A stretch of 64,000 nt of DNA from an uncultured Ruminiclostridium sp. (GCA_947624435.1 CANQKE010000004.1:1-64000), one strand, 5' to 3'; counted from the stretch's first letter, positions 18,740 to 26,690 are shown. Numbers and translations are program-made. Notes: a model not told the origin generated them from the letters alone.

Positions 18740-19345
18740 ATGGATATAGTTTCGTTGCTTTTACAATCGTTTTTGCTTGCGATAGGCCTGGCTATGGATG
18801 CTTTTGCGGTATCTATTTCCAACGGCCTTACGATGAAAAAAATATTGCTGCGCCACGCGCTGGCGATCGCGGGAGCGTTCGGGATATTTCAGGCGATAAT
18901 GCCGCTGCTGGGATATTTCCTGGGCAGCAGCTTCGCGGAATTTATAAGCAGATGGGATCATTATATAGCCTTGATATTCCTCGGCTTCATCGGCGGCAGG
19001 ATGATATTTGAGGGAATAAAAGAACTGCGGCAAAAGAATAAAGATAATAAAGACAGCCTTGAATACAAATTTTCTTTCACGGCGCTGATGTTTCAGGCGG
19101 TGGCGACAAGTATAGACGCTTTTGTCGTCGGCGTCAGCTTTGTAGCGATGAAAATGACCGTTTTTGATATGATAACGGCGGTGTCTATCATAGGCGTTAT
19201 CACATTCGGGCTGAGCTTAGTCGGTATTTTTGCCGGTAAAAGATTCGGCGAGCTGCTCGGAAGCAAGGCGGTGGTAGCCGGCGGGATAATCCTTGTCGGT
19301 ATCGGTCTTAAAGTGTTTATAGAGCATATATTTTTCGGCGGCTGA
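18740..19345 (+). CDS. mntP: MntP-type manganese efflux pump
   Basis: A 201-residue integral membrane protein with six hydrophobic helices in two repeats, each carrying the family Asp motif (AMDAFAVS near 20-27 and ATSIDAFVVG near 124-133). ACCGGAGGGA precedes ATG 18740; the earlier in-frame codon lies within tgt and is rejected. It follows tgt by 25 bases and is probably co-transcribed. A yybP-ykoY manganese riboswitch, often found with mntP, is not visible here. Confidence 0.93.
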   Translation: MDIVSLLLQSFLLAIGLAMDAFAVSISNGLTMKKILLRHALAIAGAFGIFQAIMPLLGYFLGSSFAEFISRWDHYIALIFLGFIGGRMIFEGIKELRQKNKDNKDSLEYKFSFTALMFQAVATSIDAFVVGVSFVAMKMTVFDMITAVSIIGVITFGLSLVGIFAGKRFGELLGSKAVVAGGIILVGIGLKVFIEHIFFGG

Positions 19346-19413
19346 ATTAAACAGCTTTTGAAATTCGCTAGGCTCGATTTTCCGATAATAAGGTGGAATT
19401 ATGCAAAATAGTA

Positions 19414-19442
19414 TTGTATTTTCGGGAAAAATATGCTAAAAT
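19414..19442 (+). promoter_or_regulatory. Promoter of aspS
   Basis: TTGTAT (19414-19419), 17 bases, TAAAAT (19437-19442), 38 bases before the aspS ATG. No T-box leader is present. Confidence 0.7.
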
Positions 19443-19480
19443 ATCTCTTGTGATATTTTTGAACTGAAAGGAAGTATATT

Positions 19481-21265
19481 ATGGCAGACACTATGCAGGG
19501 ACTGAGGCGCACCCATTACTGCGGCGAGGTCGAGGGGATAGGCAATACTTTGACGGTTGCCGGCTTTGTCCAGAGAGTAAGGGACAAGGGCGGATTGATA
19601 TTTATTGATTTAAGAGACCGCACCGGTATCGTACAGCTGGTATTTGATGATGACACCGCTCCCGAAGTATTTGAAAAGGCAAAGCAGGTGAAAAGCGAAT
19701 ATGTGCTTATGGCACAGGGCGTTCTCAGGAAAAGAGAGAGCGTAAATACCGAGATAAAGACCGGCGACGTCGAGATAACGGTAAATGATCTCAGGATACT
19801 TTCAAAGGCGCAGACTCCGCCTTTTGAGATAATCAACGATACCAAGACCAACGAAGAGTTAAGGCTCAAATACAGATATCTTGATTTGAGACGCAAAAAG
19901 TTACAGGACAATCTTATTATGCGCCATAAGATAGCCAAGGTCACAAGGGATTATTTCTACGACAACGGCTTTCTTGAGATAGAGACCCCTATGATGATGA
20001 AGTCCACTCCGGAGGGCGCGCGTGATTATCTTGTGCCGTCCAGACTGCACGAGGGGAAATTTTATGCGCTGCCGCAGTCGCCCCAGATATATAAGCAGCT
20101 ACTGATGATATCCGGCTATGACCGCTATATCCAGCTTGCAAGGTGCTTTCGCGATGAGGACGGCAGGGCGGACAGACAGCCGGAATTTACTCAGATAGAT
20201 CTGGAAATGTCGTTCATGGACGTGGACGATATTCTAAAGCTTACCGAGGGGTATGTAAAGACCTTGCTTAAAGAAACGCTGGGCGAGGATGTGCAGATAC
20301 CGCTGCCCCGCATGACCTATAAAGACGCTATGGAGCGGTTCGGCTCGGACAAGCCCGATACCCGTTTCGGCATGGAGATAAAGGATATTTCCGATTTGGT
20401 AAAGAACAGCGGCTTTTCGGTATTTTCTTCCGCTGTAGCGGACGGCGGCAGCGTAAGGGCGATAGTTGCCGATAACGCGGCAGGCGTTCTTACCCGTAAG
20501 GAGATAGACAAGCTGACCGAGTTTGTGCGCGGCATCGGCGCAAAAGGACTGGCGTATGTGCGCTGGGTAGATGATGTTCCTTCATGTTCGTTCGGAAAAT
20601 TCATGGCTGAGGGCGAGCTGGAGAAGATACTTGATTTTCTCGGCTGTAAAAAAGGCGACGTGGCGCTTATCGTCGCAGATAAAAACAAGGTCACGCTGCC
20701 GGTGCTCGGAGCATTGAGATCAAAGGTAGGAAAACAGATAGGCATAGTGCCGGACGGAGGATTTAACTTCCTTTGGATAACAGAGTTCCCGTTCTTTGAG
20801 TGGGACGAGGAAAGCCAAAGCTGGCTTGCTATGCACCATCCGTTTACAATGCCTATGGAGGAATGTCTGGACAGTCTTGACAACGACAAGGGCAGCGTAA
20901 GGGCAAAAGCATTCGACCTTGTGGTAAACGGTACCGAGCTGTGCAGCGGTTCAATAAGAATAACCGACCCGGAGCTTCAGGAGAAAATGTTCAGACTGCT
21001 CGGTCTTACCGAAGAGGAGATACAGGCAAAATTCGGCTTCTTAGTAGACGCGTATAAGTACGCCGCGCCACCTCACGGAGGACTCGGCATAGGTCTTGAT
21101 AGATTGACAATGATGCTTTGCGGCGCGGAAAGCCTCAGAGACGTTGTGGCATTTCCTAAGGTAAAGGACGCAAGCGAGCTGATGTCCGGCTGTCCCTCGG
21201 ACGTTGACGACAAACAGCTTGAAGAACTGCATATAAAAACCGTTCATAGCGAGGAGAAAGTCTGA
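19481..21265 (+). CDS. aspS: Aspartyl-tRNA synthetase (bacterial type)
   Basis: A 594-residue class II synthetase. It has an N-terminal OB anticodon-binding domain (~1-105) and catalytic motif 2 'RCFRDEDGRADRQPEFTQID' near 215-235. The bacterial GAD insertion spans ~290-420, and motif 3 'GGLGIGLDRLTMMLCG' is near 530. AAAGGAAG precedes the ATG. Normal length. Confidence 0.98.
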   Translation: MADTMQGLRRTHYCGEVEGIGNTLTVAGFVQRVRDKGGLIFIDLRDRTGIVQLVFDDDTAPEVFEKAKQVKSEYVLMAQGVLRKRESVNTEIKTGDVEITVNDLRILSKAQTPPFEIINDTKTNEELRLKYRYLDLRRKKLQDNLIMRHKIAKVTRDYFYDNGFLEIETPMMMKSTPEGARDYLVPSRLHEGKFYALPQSPQIYKQLLMISGYDRYIQLARCFRDEDGRADRQPEFTQIDLEMSFMDVDDILKLTEGYVKTLLKETLGEDVQIPLPRMTYKDAMERFGSDKPDTRFGMEIKDISDLVKNSGFSVFSSAVADGGSVRAIVADNAAGVLTRKEIDKLTEFVRGIGAKGLAYVRWVDDVPSCSFGKFMAEGELEKILDFLGCKKGDVALIVADKNKVTLPVLGALRSKVGKQIGIVPDGGFNFLWITEFPFFEWDEESQSWLAMHHPFTMPMEECLDSLDNDKGSVRAKAFDLVVNGTELCSGSIRITDPELQEKMFRLLGLTEEEIQAKFGFLVDAYKYAAPPHGGLGIGLDRLTMMLCGAESLRDVVAFPKVKDASELMSGCPSDVDDKQLEELHIKTVHSEEKV

Positions 21266-21372
21266 AAAAATAAATTTTCCAGACTTTACGTTTTGCGCTT
21301 TGCTGAGTACGGTCAGCAATTTTGCTTCGCAAAACCGCACAAAACTTGAAAGGAGATGCTTGCTTTGCAAGC

Positions 21373-21636
21373 ATGGTCATAAAGATGATAGAATTCAGAT
21401 ATGATACTCAGCTTCTTATTGAGGGTCACGACCTTGACGAGGACGCGATATACGATTACTTTGTAGAAAATTTCAAAGGCGACAGCCTGCTTGCCGTCGG
21501 AGATGAGGACCTTATAAAAATACATTATCACACCAACGAACCGTGGAAGGTACTGGAATACTGCGCATCGCTCGGCGAGATACACGACATAGTCGTCGAG
21601 GACATGGACAGACAGGCACGCGGACTTAAGGGCTGA
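21373..21636 (+). CDS. Stand-alone domain related to the FakA/DAK-like C-terminal region
   Basis: An 87-residue protein (83 if ATG 21385 is used). The segment 'FRYDTQLLIEG...GDSLLAVGDEDLIKIHYHTNEPWKVLEYCASLGEIHDIVVEDM' closely follows the ~80-residue module between the DhaL-like kinase part and the C-terminus of fatty-acid kinase FakA (DAK1-like/DegV-related). Neither the kinase domain nor a DegV partner is present nearby. AGGAG lies 17 bases before ATG 21373, but a 6-bp hairpin GCTTGC-TTT-GCAAGC fills the gap and would bring it near the start codon. It may be a regulatory or degenerate paralogue. Confidence 0.7.
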   Translation: MVIKMIEFRYDTQLLIEGHDLDEDAIYDYFVENFKGDSLLAVGDEDLIKIHYHTNEPWKVLEYCASLGEIHDIVVEDMDRQARGLKG

Positions 21637-21652
21637 GATTTAACAAAGATAA

Positions 21653-21687
21653 TAACAGCGTCGGCATTATTTGTGCCGACGCTGTTT
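21653..21687 (+). terminator. Terminator, left copy, abutting repeat element A
   Basis: AACAGCGTCGGC, an 8-base loop, GCCGACGCTGTTT: an intrinsic terminator for the aspS/FakA-like transcript. The same 35 bases recur with one change directly after the repeat element. Confidence 0.85.
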
Positions 21688-21882
21688 CAGGCTGTAGAAA
21701 AAGTGTTCAAAAGCCGGAAGGAAAGAGGAGTATGAGGGGAAAACCATCAGGGTTTTCACCCTCATTAGCGATAAGTGCCGCTCGCAGAGCGGCAAAAATG
21801 AGCAAGTATGTCAACACATACTTGCTCATTTTTTGGTCAGCTTGTCGAAAATCCGACCATAGGGAGGTTTTTCGACAAGCTG
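21688..21882 (+). repeat. 195-bp multi-hairpin MITE-like element, copy A
   Basis: It begins CAGGCTGTAGAAAAA and ends with the complement of CAGCTTGTCGAAAAA, so the termini are imperfect inverted repeats. Inside are four hairpins. Stem 1 is 21732-21745/21751-21765. Stem 2 is GCCGCTC/GAGCGGC at 21777-21793. Stem 3 is a perfect 14-bp stem at 21798-21811/21816-21829 followed by TTTTTT. Stem 4 is 14 bp at 21838-21851/21869-21882. No credible ORF is present. Copy B (60570-60764) has the same length and orientation; its third stem differs in sequence but still pairs. Confidence 0.85.
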
Positions 21883-21922
21883 TAACAGCGTCGGCATTAT
21901 TTGTGCTGACGCTGTTTTTTAG
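21883..21922 (+). terminator. Terminator, right copy, abutting repeat element A
   Basis: 21883-21917 repeats the 35 bases 21653-21687 with a single C-to-T change that keeps the stem as a G-U pair, followed by TTTTTT. It isolates the spoIIIA operon from upstream transcription. Confidence 0.85.
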
Positions 21923-21951
21923 CTGCTGCTTTTATGCGGCGGCTTTTTTGT

Positions 21952-21979
21952 TCTATTTTTGTACAAGTCCTCATAGACT
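21952..21979 (+). promoter_or_regulatory. Candidate sigma-E promoter of the spoIIIA operon
   Basis: CATAGACT (21972-21979) resembles the sigma-E -10 element (CATACA-T). TCTATTT lies 13 bases upstream as a weak -35. The position, 33 bases before spoIIIAA, fits the known mother-cell sigma-E control of spoIIIA in Bacillus and Clostridium. Confidence 0.45.
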
Positions 21980-22011
21980 GTAGTAAATCAAATCAGAGAG
22001 GACTGTTAAAA

Positions 22012-22917
22012 ATGATCGGATCAAGAAAAAACGAATACGACAGCGCACTTTCCACCGCGGTAAAATTCATACCGGAGCTGGCGGGAGTAAGCAGCGAGGT
22101 CAAGGCCGATGCGCGGGAAATAAGGATACGCGCCGGCAGACCCGCAGTGATATGCTGCGGCGGATATGACCATGTGCTTCAAAACATAATCAGCGCCTCA
22201 ACGGTAGAAAACTGCGTAGTAGCTTTTTGCGAAAGCTCCTTACACAGCTATGAAAAGGAGTTGGCGCAGGGTTATGTAACGCTGAAAGGCGGTCACAGGG
22301 CGGGCTTCAGCGGCAGAGCGGTCTATAACGGCGATACCGTTACGCTTATCAAAAATATATCTTCGGTAAATATACGCATCGCAAGGCGGCATACAGGTTG
22401 CGCAGACAGGCTGGCGGAGCTGTTTTTTTCGGGAAAAGATATACGCGGACTGCTTATAACGGGCAAACCGCTCAGCGGTAAGACTACCGTCCTGCGCGAG
22501 CTGTGCCGCGTTATAGGCGGAAAATATAAGCTCGCGCTGATAGACGAGCGCGACGAAATAGCCGCGGCGTCCGACGGAGCGCCTCAGTTCGATGTGGGGA
22601 TAAACACCGATGTTTTCAGCGGATTTAATAAAAACGACGGCATTATTCGCGCGATAAGATGTATGTCGCCGGATTATATCGTCACGGACGAGCTCGGCAC
22701 TGATCTTTCACTTATCGAGCAATGTATGAACAGCGGCGTAGGCGTTATTATGACTGCACACTGCGGCACAACGGAGGAAATGTACAGAAATATCGATCTG
22801 AACAAACTGCTAAGCAGCGGTGCGATAAGCCATATTGCCATGCTTGCATTGGACAAGTACGGCGTAAAGCAACAGATAATTCGGCTTGATGATTTTTGGC
22901 GGCGGGAAAGCGTGTAA
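22012..22917 (+). CDS. spoIIIAA: Stage III sporulation protein AA, secretion-type ATPase
   Basis: A 301-residue mother-cell ATPase that energises the SpoIIIA-SpoIIQ feeding channel between mother cell and forespore. Walker A 'GKPLSGKTT' lies near 160, followed by the 'LIDERDEIAA' and 'VTDELGT' segments of AAA/type II-IV secretion ATPases. ATG 22012 with AGAGAGGA upstream is chosen over an earlier in-frame codon inside the terminator region. It is the first gene of the eight-gene operon. Confidence 0.96.
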   Translation: MIGSRKNEYDSALSTAVKFIPELAGVSSEVKADAREIRIRAGRPAVICCGGYDHVLQNIISASTVENCVVAFCESSLHSYEKELAQGYVTLKGGHRAGFSGRAVYNGDTVTLIKNISSVNIRIARRHTGCADRLAELFFSGKDIRGLLITGKPLSGKTTVLRELCRVIGGKYKLALIDERDEIAAASDGAPQFDVGINTDVFSGFNKNDGIIRAIRCMSPDYIVTDELGTDLSLIEQCMNSGVGVIMTAHCGTTEEMYRNIDLNKLLSSGAISHIAMLALDKYGVKQQIIRLDDFWRRESV

Positions 22918-23411
22918 TGGTATCTTTAGTTATATTCCTGCTTACTTCGCTTTGCGGAGGAGCGGCGGGATTCGCGGCGGCTGACGCTCTTAAAAAGAAA
23001 TGTTCATACATAGAGCAAATTATGAATATTTTAGAGCAAATGCTGGAGCTTATACGATATAACAGAATGAAGCTGTCCGGCATTTTTACGCAGATCAGCA
23101 AAGAAAAAGGCTTTTTTATATCCGATGATCTTATTGCGGCGGCTGACAGCGGTATCGGTCTTAAGGAAGAATGGGATAAATGTGTGCAAAGCCTTTTATA
23201 TCTGCAAAACGACGATAAAGCGCCGCTGTATGATCTCGGCGACAGTTTGGGCAGAAGCGACGCCGAGGGTCAGACGGCGGTCATAAATATGACGCTTGAA
23301 CGCTTATCACACAGGGCCGACTCAGCGAGAGAAGAGTATGAACGCCGAGGCAGACTGTACCGCACACTGGGTATACTTTGCGGTGCGGCGGCAGGTATAA
23401 TTCTGATATAA
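22917..23411 (+). CDS. spoIIIAB: Stage III sporulation protein AB
   Basis: A 164-residue protein with an N-terminal hydrophobic anchor and a C-terminal membrane segment (~150-164, ending ILGILCGAAAGIILI). It is related to GspF-like inner-membrane proteins of secretion systems. Start ATG 22917 overlaps the spoIIIAA stop (TAATG), which indicates translational coupling. Length is close to the ~170 residues known in Bacillus. Confidence 0.93.
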   Translation: MVSLVIFLLTSLCGGAAGFAAADALKKKCSYIEQIMNILEQMLELIRYNRMKLSGIFTQISKEKGFFISDDLIAAADSGIGLKEEWDKCVQSLLYLQNDDKAPLYDLGDSLGRSDAEGQTAVINMTLERLSHRADSAREEYERRGRLYRTLGILCGAAAGIILI

Positions 23412-23425
23412 AGGGAGCATATGGC

Positions 23426-23620
23426 ATGGACGTTGATCTTATTTTCAAGATAGCCGCGATAGGGATAGTCGTTGCGGTGCTGAATCAGCTTTTACAGCGC
23501 TCCGGCAGGGAGGAACAGGCGATGATGACCACCATCGCCGGCTTGATAGTAGTGCTTATGATGATAGTTACCGAGATAAGCAATCTGTTTGATACGATAA
23601 AAGACGTGTTCAATCTTTGA
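23426..23620 (+). CDS. spoIIIAC: Stage III sporulation protein AC
   Basis: A 64-residue protein with two membrane helices. It opens MDVDLIFKIAAIGIVVAVLNQLL, and the second helix carries 'TTIAGLIVVLMMIVTEI'. Start ATG 23426 is preceded by AAGGGAG. Size and motif match the SpoIIIAC family, a membrane component of the channel. Confidence 0.95.
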   Translation: MDVDLIFKIAAIGIVVAVLNQLLQRSGREEQAMMTTIAGLIVVLMMIVTEISNLFDTIKDVFNL

Positions 23621-23630
23621 CGGAGAATTT

Positions 23631-24017
23631 ATGAATATTATTGCATTTGTCGGCGCGGGGATAATCGGCGCTGTGCTTTGCGCCGTACTAAGACAGTACA
23701 AGCCCGAATTCGGCATATACATATCTCTTGCCGCAGGAATGGTGATACTTGCCGCCGCGGTAGTCGCATTAGAGCCCGCTATAAGCACTCTTATGGGACT
23801 TGCTGAAAATTCCGGCATTGACAACGGATATGCGGAGATATTGATAAAATGCCTTGCGGTCTGTTTTATAACGCAGCTTGCGGCGGAAAGCTGCCGTGAC
23901 GCGGGAGAGGGCGCTATCGCCTCTAAAATAGAGTTTGCGGGCAAATGTGCGATAACGCTTACCGCATTGCCGCTGTTTACAAGCCTTGCGCAGCTTGTGA
24001 CGGGACTGATACCGTAA
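23631..24017 (+). CDS. spoIIIAD: Stage III sporulation protein AD
   Basis: A 128-residue membrane protein with four hydrophobic segments, homologous in its C-terminal half to SpoIIIAC ('LIKCLAVCFITQLAAESCRDAGEGAIASKIEFAGK' is the family signature). It lies ten bases after spoIIIAC. Part of the SpoIIIA channel in the mother-cell-derived membrane. Confidence 0.95.
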   Translation: MNIIAFVGAGIIGAVLCAVLRQYKPEFGIYISLAAGMVILAAAVVALEPAISTLMGLAENSGIDNGYAEILIKCLAVCFITQLAAESCRDAGEGAIASKIEFAGKCAITLTALPLFTSLAQLVTGLIP

Positions 24018-24031
24018 AGCGGGGAATTTTG

Positions 24032-25153
24032 ATGAAAAAGAATGTTAAAATCATACTTACATTTACAATGTTAATGCTGCTGATTTTGCTTACCTCGGTA
24101 AACGCGTCGGCACAGCAGCCGGATCTTGGTCTGGAGGATTACGTCGCGTCGCTGCCTCCGGAGGTGTCGGATTCTCTGGAGGAAAGCGGTATTACTCCGG
24201 ACAGCATATCGCCCGACGCGCTGAGCGCGCAAAACGTTTTCGACAAGCTGCTGTCACTGGTGATAGGCTCTCTCGGCGACCCTATAAAGCTGACAGTATC
24301 TATCCTTACGATAGTGCTTTTGTGCGGTATAGCTAACGCGCTGTCCGAATCTGCTGGAAAGAATATGCAAAGCGTATTTTCGATAGTTTCGGTGCTGGTG
24401 GGAGCCGCCATGCTTATATCACCTGTAAGCTCGGCGATAAACGCCGCGTCGGAGCTGGTGAACGCCGGAAAGGTGTTTTTAGAGGGGTTTATACCCGCGT
24501 TTGCCGGAATTTTGCTTATCGGCGGACAGGTAAACACATCGGTGGTGATAAATTCGGTGGTAATGGCGGGAGCACAGTTGTTTGCGATCCTTTCGTCGGG
24601 GGTTATCGTGCCGGCGTCCTCCTGTATAATGGGAGTCACCATTGCGGGCTCGGTAGACCCGGAATTAAAGCTGAACGCTATTGCCGAGGCGGCAAAAAAG
24701 ATAGTAATATGGGGACTGGGACTTATTATGACGGTGTTTGTCGCGCTGCTGGGGTTACAGAGCTTTATAACGCTTCCTGCCGACGGAGTGGCGATAAAAG
24801 CTGCAAGGTTTACGGTGTCGAACGGCGTGCCGTTTATCGGTGGTACGGTGTCGGACGCGCTGTCCGTTATGCAGGGAGGGATAAACCTTATCCGCAACAA
24901 TTTCGGCTCATTTGGGATAGTTGCGGGGGCTATGCTTATGCTGCCCTCCATGATAAGCGCCGTATGCTTTAAGCTGGCGTTGTCGCTGTGTTCGGCAGTT
25001 TGCGGTATGTTCGGTCTGCCGGCGCTGGGCGGACTTCTCAAAAGCGCTGAAAGCATTATGTCGATAATTCTTGCGGTGCTGGTGTGTTTTATGCTTATGG
25101 TGGTCATCTCTATCTCACTGATGATATTTATAGGAATGGGCGGTGCAGCATGA
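24032..25153 (+). CDS. spoIIIAE: Stage III sporulation protein AE
   Basis: A 373-residue polytopic membrane protein with a cleavable-looking signal peptide (1-28, ending NASA-QQ). An extracytoplasmic segment (~29-85) and about seven membrane helices follow. ATG 24032 is chosen because the signal peptide starts there; earlier in-frame codons lie in spoIIIAD. It is predicted to be the permease-like core of the channel. Confidence 0.95.
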   Translation: MKKNVKIILTFTMLMLLILLTSVNASAQQPDLGLEDYVASLPPEVSDSLEESGITPDSISPDALSAQNVFDKLLSLVIGSLGDPIKLTVSILTIVLLCGIANALSESAGKNMQSVFSIVSVLVGAAMLISPVSSAINAASELVNAGKVFLEGFIPAFAGILLIGGQVNTSVVINSVVMAGAQLFAILSSGVIVPASSCIMGVTIAGSVDPELKLNAIAEAAKKIVIWGLGLIMTVFVALLGLQSFITLPADGVAIKAARFTVSNGVPFIGGTVSDALSVMQGGINLIRNNFGSFGIVAGAMLMLPSMISAVCFKLALSLCSAVCGMFGLPALGGLLKSAESIMSIILAVLVCFMLMVVISISLMIFIGMGGAA

Positions 25154-25614
25154 ACGGCGTTGTGATAACTATATGTATGGCGGCGGTGCTTAGCGGTCTG
25201 TTCAAAATGCTTGTGCCGGACGGCCGCTTTAAGCCGCAGATATCCTTTCTTACCGCCTGTCTGTTTTCCGTCTGCGTATTAAAGTCTGTCACCGGAGGAA
25301 TAGGGATAGATATACCGGATATCAAATTTAATGAAATAGAGGTGGTGGATTTCAGCGAAAAGTTGTCCGAAAATGCGGAAAAAGCCGCGGCTAATGCTGT
25401 TAAAGACAGCGTAAACGAGCTATTGGAGCAAAACGGTACGCCATGCTCTCAAATTTACATAGTCGCGCATATTAACGGCTCGTTCGGCATATCTATTAAT
25501 GAAATTGAGCTTGTATTTGAAAAGGGCACGGCGAAGGAGTATATAGACAGTGCGCTTTTCGCCGTGCGGGAAAAGGTCGGTGATGAAATTCTGGTCAGAT
25601 ATTCGTTTAATTAA
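25150..25614 (+). CDS. spoIIIAF: Stage III sporulation protein AF
   Basis: A 154-residue protein with two N-terminal membrane helices (about 1-20 and 28-48) and a soluble ~100-residue domain with a ring-building-like alpha/beta pattern ('QIYIVAHINGSFGISINEIELVF'). Start ATG 25150 overlaps the spoIIIAE stop by four bases (ATGA). It is one of the three proteins of the operon that can form rings in the intermembrane space. Confidence 0.9.
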   Translation: MNGVVITICMAAVLSGLFKMLVPDGRFKPQISFLTACLFSVCVLKSVTGGIGIDIPDIKFNEIEVVDFSEKLSENAEKAAANAVKDSVNELLEQNGTPCSQIYIVAHINGSFGISINEIELVFEKGTAKEYIDSALFAVREKVGDEILVRYSFN

Positions 25615-25626
25615 AAGGAATACAAT

Positions 25627-25980
25627 ATGAAAGAGATACTAAAAAATGACAAATTCTTAAAAATAGCCTTTTTTGCGGGCATTATCATCATTCTGCTTTT
25701 GTTTCTGTCGGGGATATCGGACAAATTTTCCTCCGGACAGGATCAGGCGACGGCGGAAGAACTGCTGGAGCAGCGTATAGAAAAGCTGCTGTCAGGTATG
25801 GAGGGGATCGGCGACAATGTGTCCGATGTAATGATACGGCTCGACGAGGACGGCCATACGGTCATCGGGGCGGCGATCATATGTCCGGCCGCTAATGATG
25901 CAGTCATTAAAGAAAGGCTTTTAGACGCGGTGTCAAAGGCGCTGGACGTATCGGTGTCAAAAGTATGCGTTACGGTATAG
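25627..25980 (+). CDS. spoIIIAG: Stage III sporulation protein AG, short form
   Basis: A 117-residue protein against ~200-230 in Bacillus. It has one membrane helix (~13-32), then a ring-building motif domain. The helix 'EQRIEKLLSGMEGIGDNVSDVMIRL' connects through only ~7 residues to 'VIGAAIICPAANDAVIKERLLDAVSKALDVSVSKVCVTV'. The long Ser/Lys/Glu insertion that builds the beta-triangle collar of B. subtilis SpoIIIAG is missing. The frame is intact, so this is a compact variant and not a broken gene. Confidence 0.92.
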   Translation: MKEILKNDKFLKIAFFAGIIIILLLFLSGISDKFSSGQDQATAEELLEQRIEKLLSGMEGIGDNVSDVMIRLDEDGHTVIGAAIICPAANDAVIKERLLDAVSKALDVSVSKVCVTV

Positions 25981-26019
25981 ACCGCGTTTTCCAAAGGTAT
26001 GAAAGGAGAAAAATCTCAA

Positions 26020-26619
26020 ATGAAAAGGATCAATCTGATAATAAGAAGAAAGCATCTTATCATAGCAGGTCTTGCTCTGGTGCTATGCGTCGGGCTGTAT
26101 GCAAATTATGCGATATCTAACAGCCTTAAATCATCGTCTGCCGAAGCTGCGGGGAATAATTACGGGGATACGACCTTTGTTTCCTCTGATCTAAGCGGCG
26201 AAAGCAATAAGGATACGTCGACAGCCGATACTCCGGTGACTGATAAAGCGGGCGCGGCGCTGACCGGTTCCGACGCATATTTCGCACAGGCGAGGATTGA
26301 TAAGAAAAACAGCCGCGCAGAGGCGGCGGAGGTACTTCAAAGCGTTTACGCCGGAGGAGACCTCACACGCGATGAAATGGCGGTGGTAGCGCAGGACGCC
26401 GAGAAAATGAGCGATCTTATGGAAGCGGAGACCAAGATAGAAACTATGCTTAAGGCTCAGGGCTTTGACGAGGTATTGTGCTATCTCAGCGGAAAAAGCG
26501 CGAACATAATAGTGAAAACTCCGGGACTCGACAGTGCGCAGGCGGCTCAGATCAAAAACGCGCTGCTTTCCGAGGTGGATATAGCGGGGGAGAATATAAC
26601 GATAGTAGAAGTACAGTAA
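26020..26619 (+). CDS. spoIIIAH: Stage III sporulation protein AH
   Basis: A 199-residue protein with a basic N-terminus, one membrane helix (~15-33) and a Ser/Thr/Asp-rich linker. The C-terminal YscJ-like ring-building domain is ~85-199, containing 'YFAQARIDKKNSRAEAAEVL' and ending ENITIVEVQ. In Bacillus this domain binds SpoIIQ across the intermembrane space. ATG 26020 is favoured, with AAAGGAG 11 bases upstream; the ATG at 25999 has no ribosome site. Confidence 0.94.
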   Translation: MKRINLIIRRKHLIIAGLALVLCVGLYANYAISNSLKSSSAEAAGNNYGDTTFVSSDLSGESNKDTSTADTPVTDKAGAALTGSDAYFAQARIDKKNSRAEAAEVLQSVYAGGDLTRDEMAVVAQDAEKMSDLMEAETKIETMLKAQGFDEVLCYLSGKSANIIVKTPGLDSAQAAQIKNALLSEVDIAGENITIVEVQ

Positions 26620-26632
26620 ATCGCAGAAAAAT

Positions 26633-26664
26633 AACGGCAGGGTATAAGTCCTGTCGTTGTTTTT
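26633..26664 (+). terminator. Terminator of the spoIIIA operon
   Basis: AACGGCAGG, an 8-base loop, CCTGTCGTT, then GTTTTTT, 14 bases after the spoIIIAH stop. Confidence 0.85.
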
Positions 26665-26690
26665 TGCTGCAACAGAGCCTTAACGCTCCA

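Noticed and set aside
19346..19480. T-box leader before aspS (also checked before hisS)
   Set aside because: No T-box AGGGTGGNACCGCG-like motif or terminator is present, and the promoter lies only 38 bases from the aspS start.
20317..20889. 190-codon minus-strand ORF within aspS
   Set aside because: Antisense to conserved catalytic sequence of AspRS; Ser/Pro-rich low-quality translation typical of shadows.
21732..21983. Plus-strand ORF beginning MRGKPSGFSPSL inside repeat copy A, with a similar frame (60614 onward) in copy B
   Set aside because: The shared frame simply follows the hairpin arms. The sequences diverge where stems change in a pairing-preserving way, there is no consistent stop, and codon use is poor. 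The repeat is structural and not coding.
24139..25107. 322-codon minus-strand ORF opposite spoIIIAE
   Set aside because: Mirror of a polytopic membrane protein gene; the translation is Ser/Ala/Ile/Thr-rich, has no ribosome site, and conflicts with a confirmed operon.
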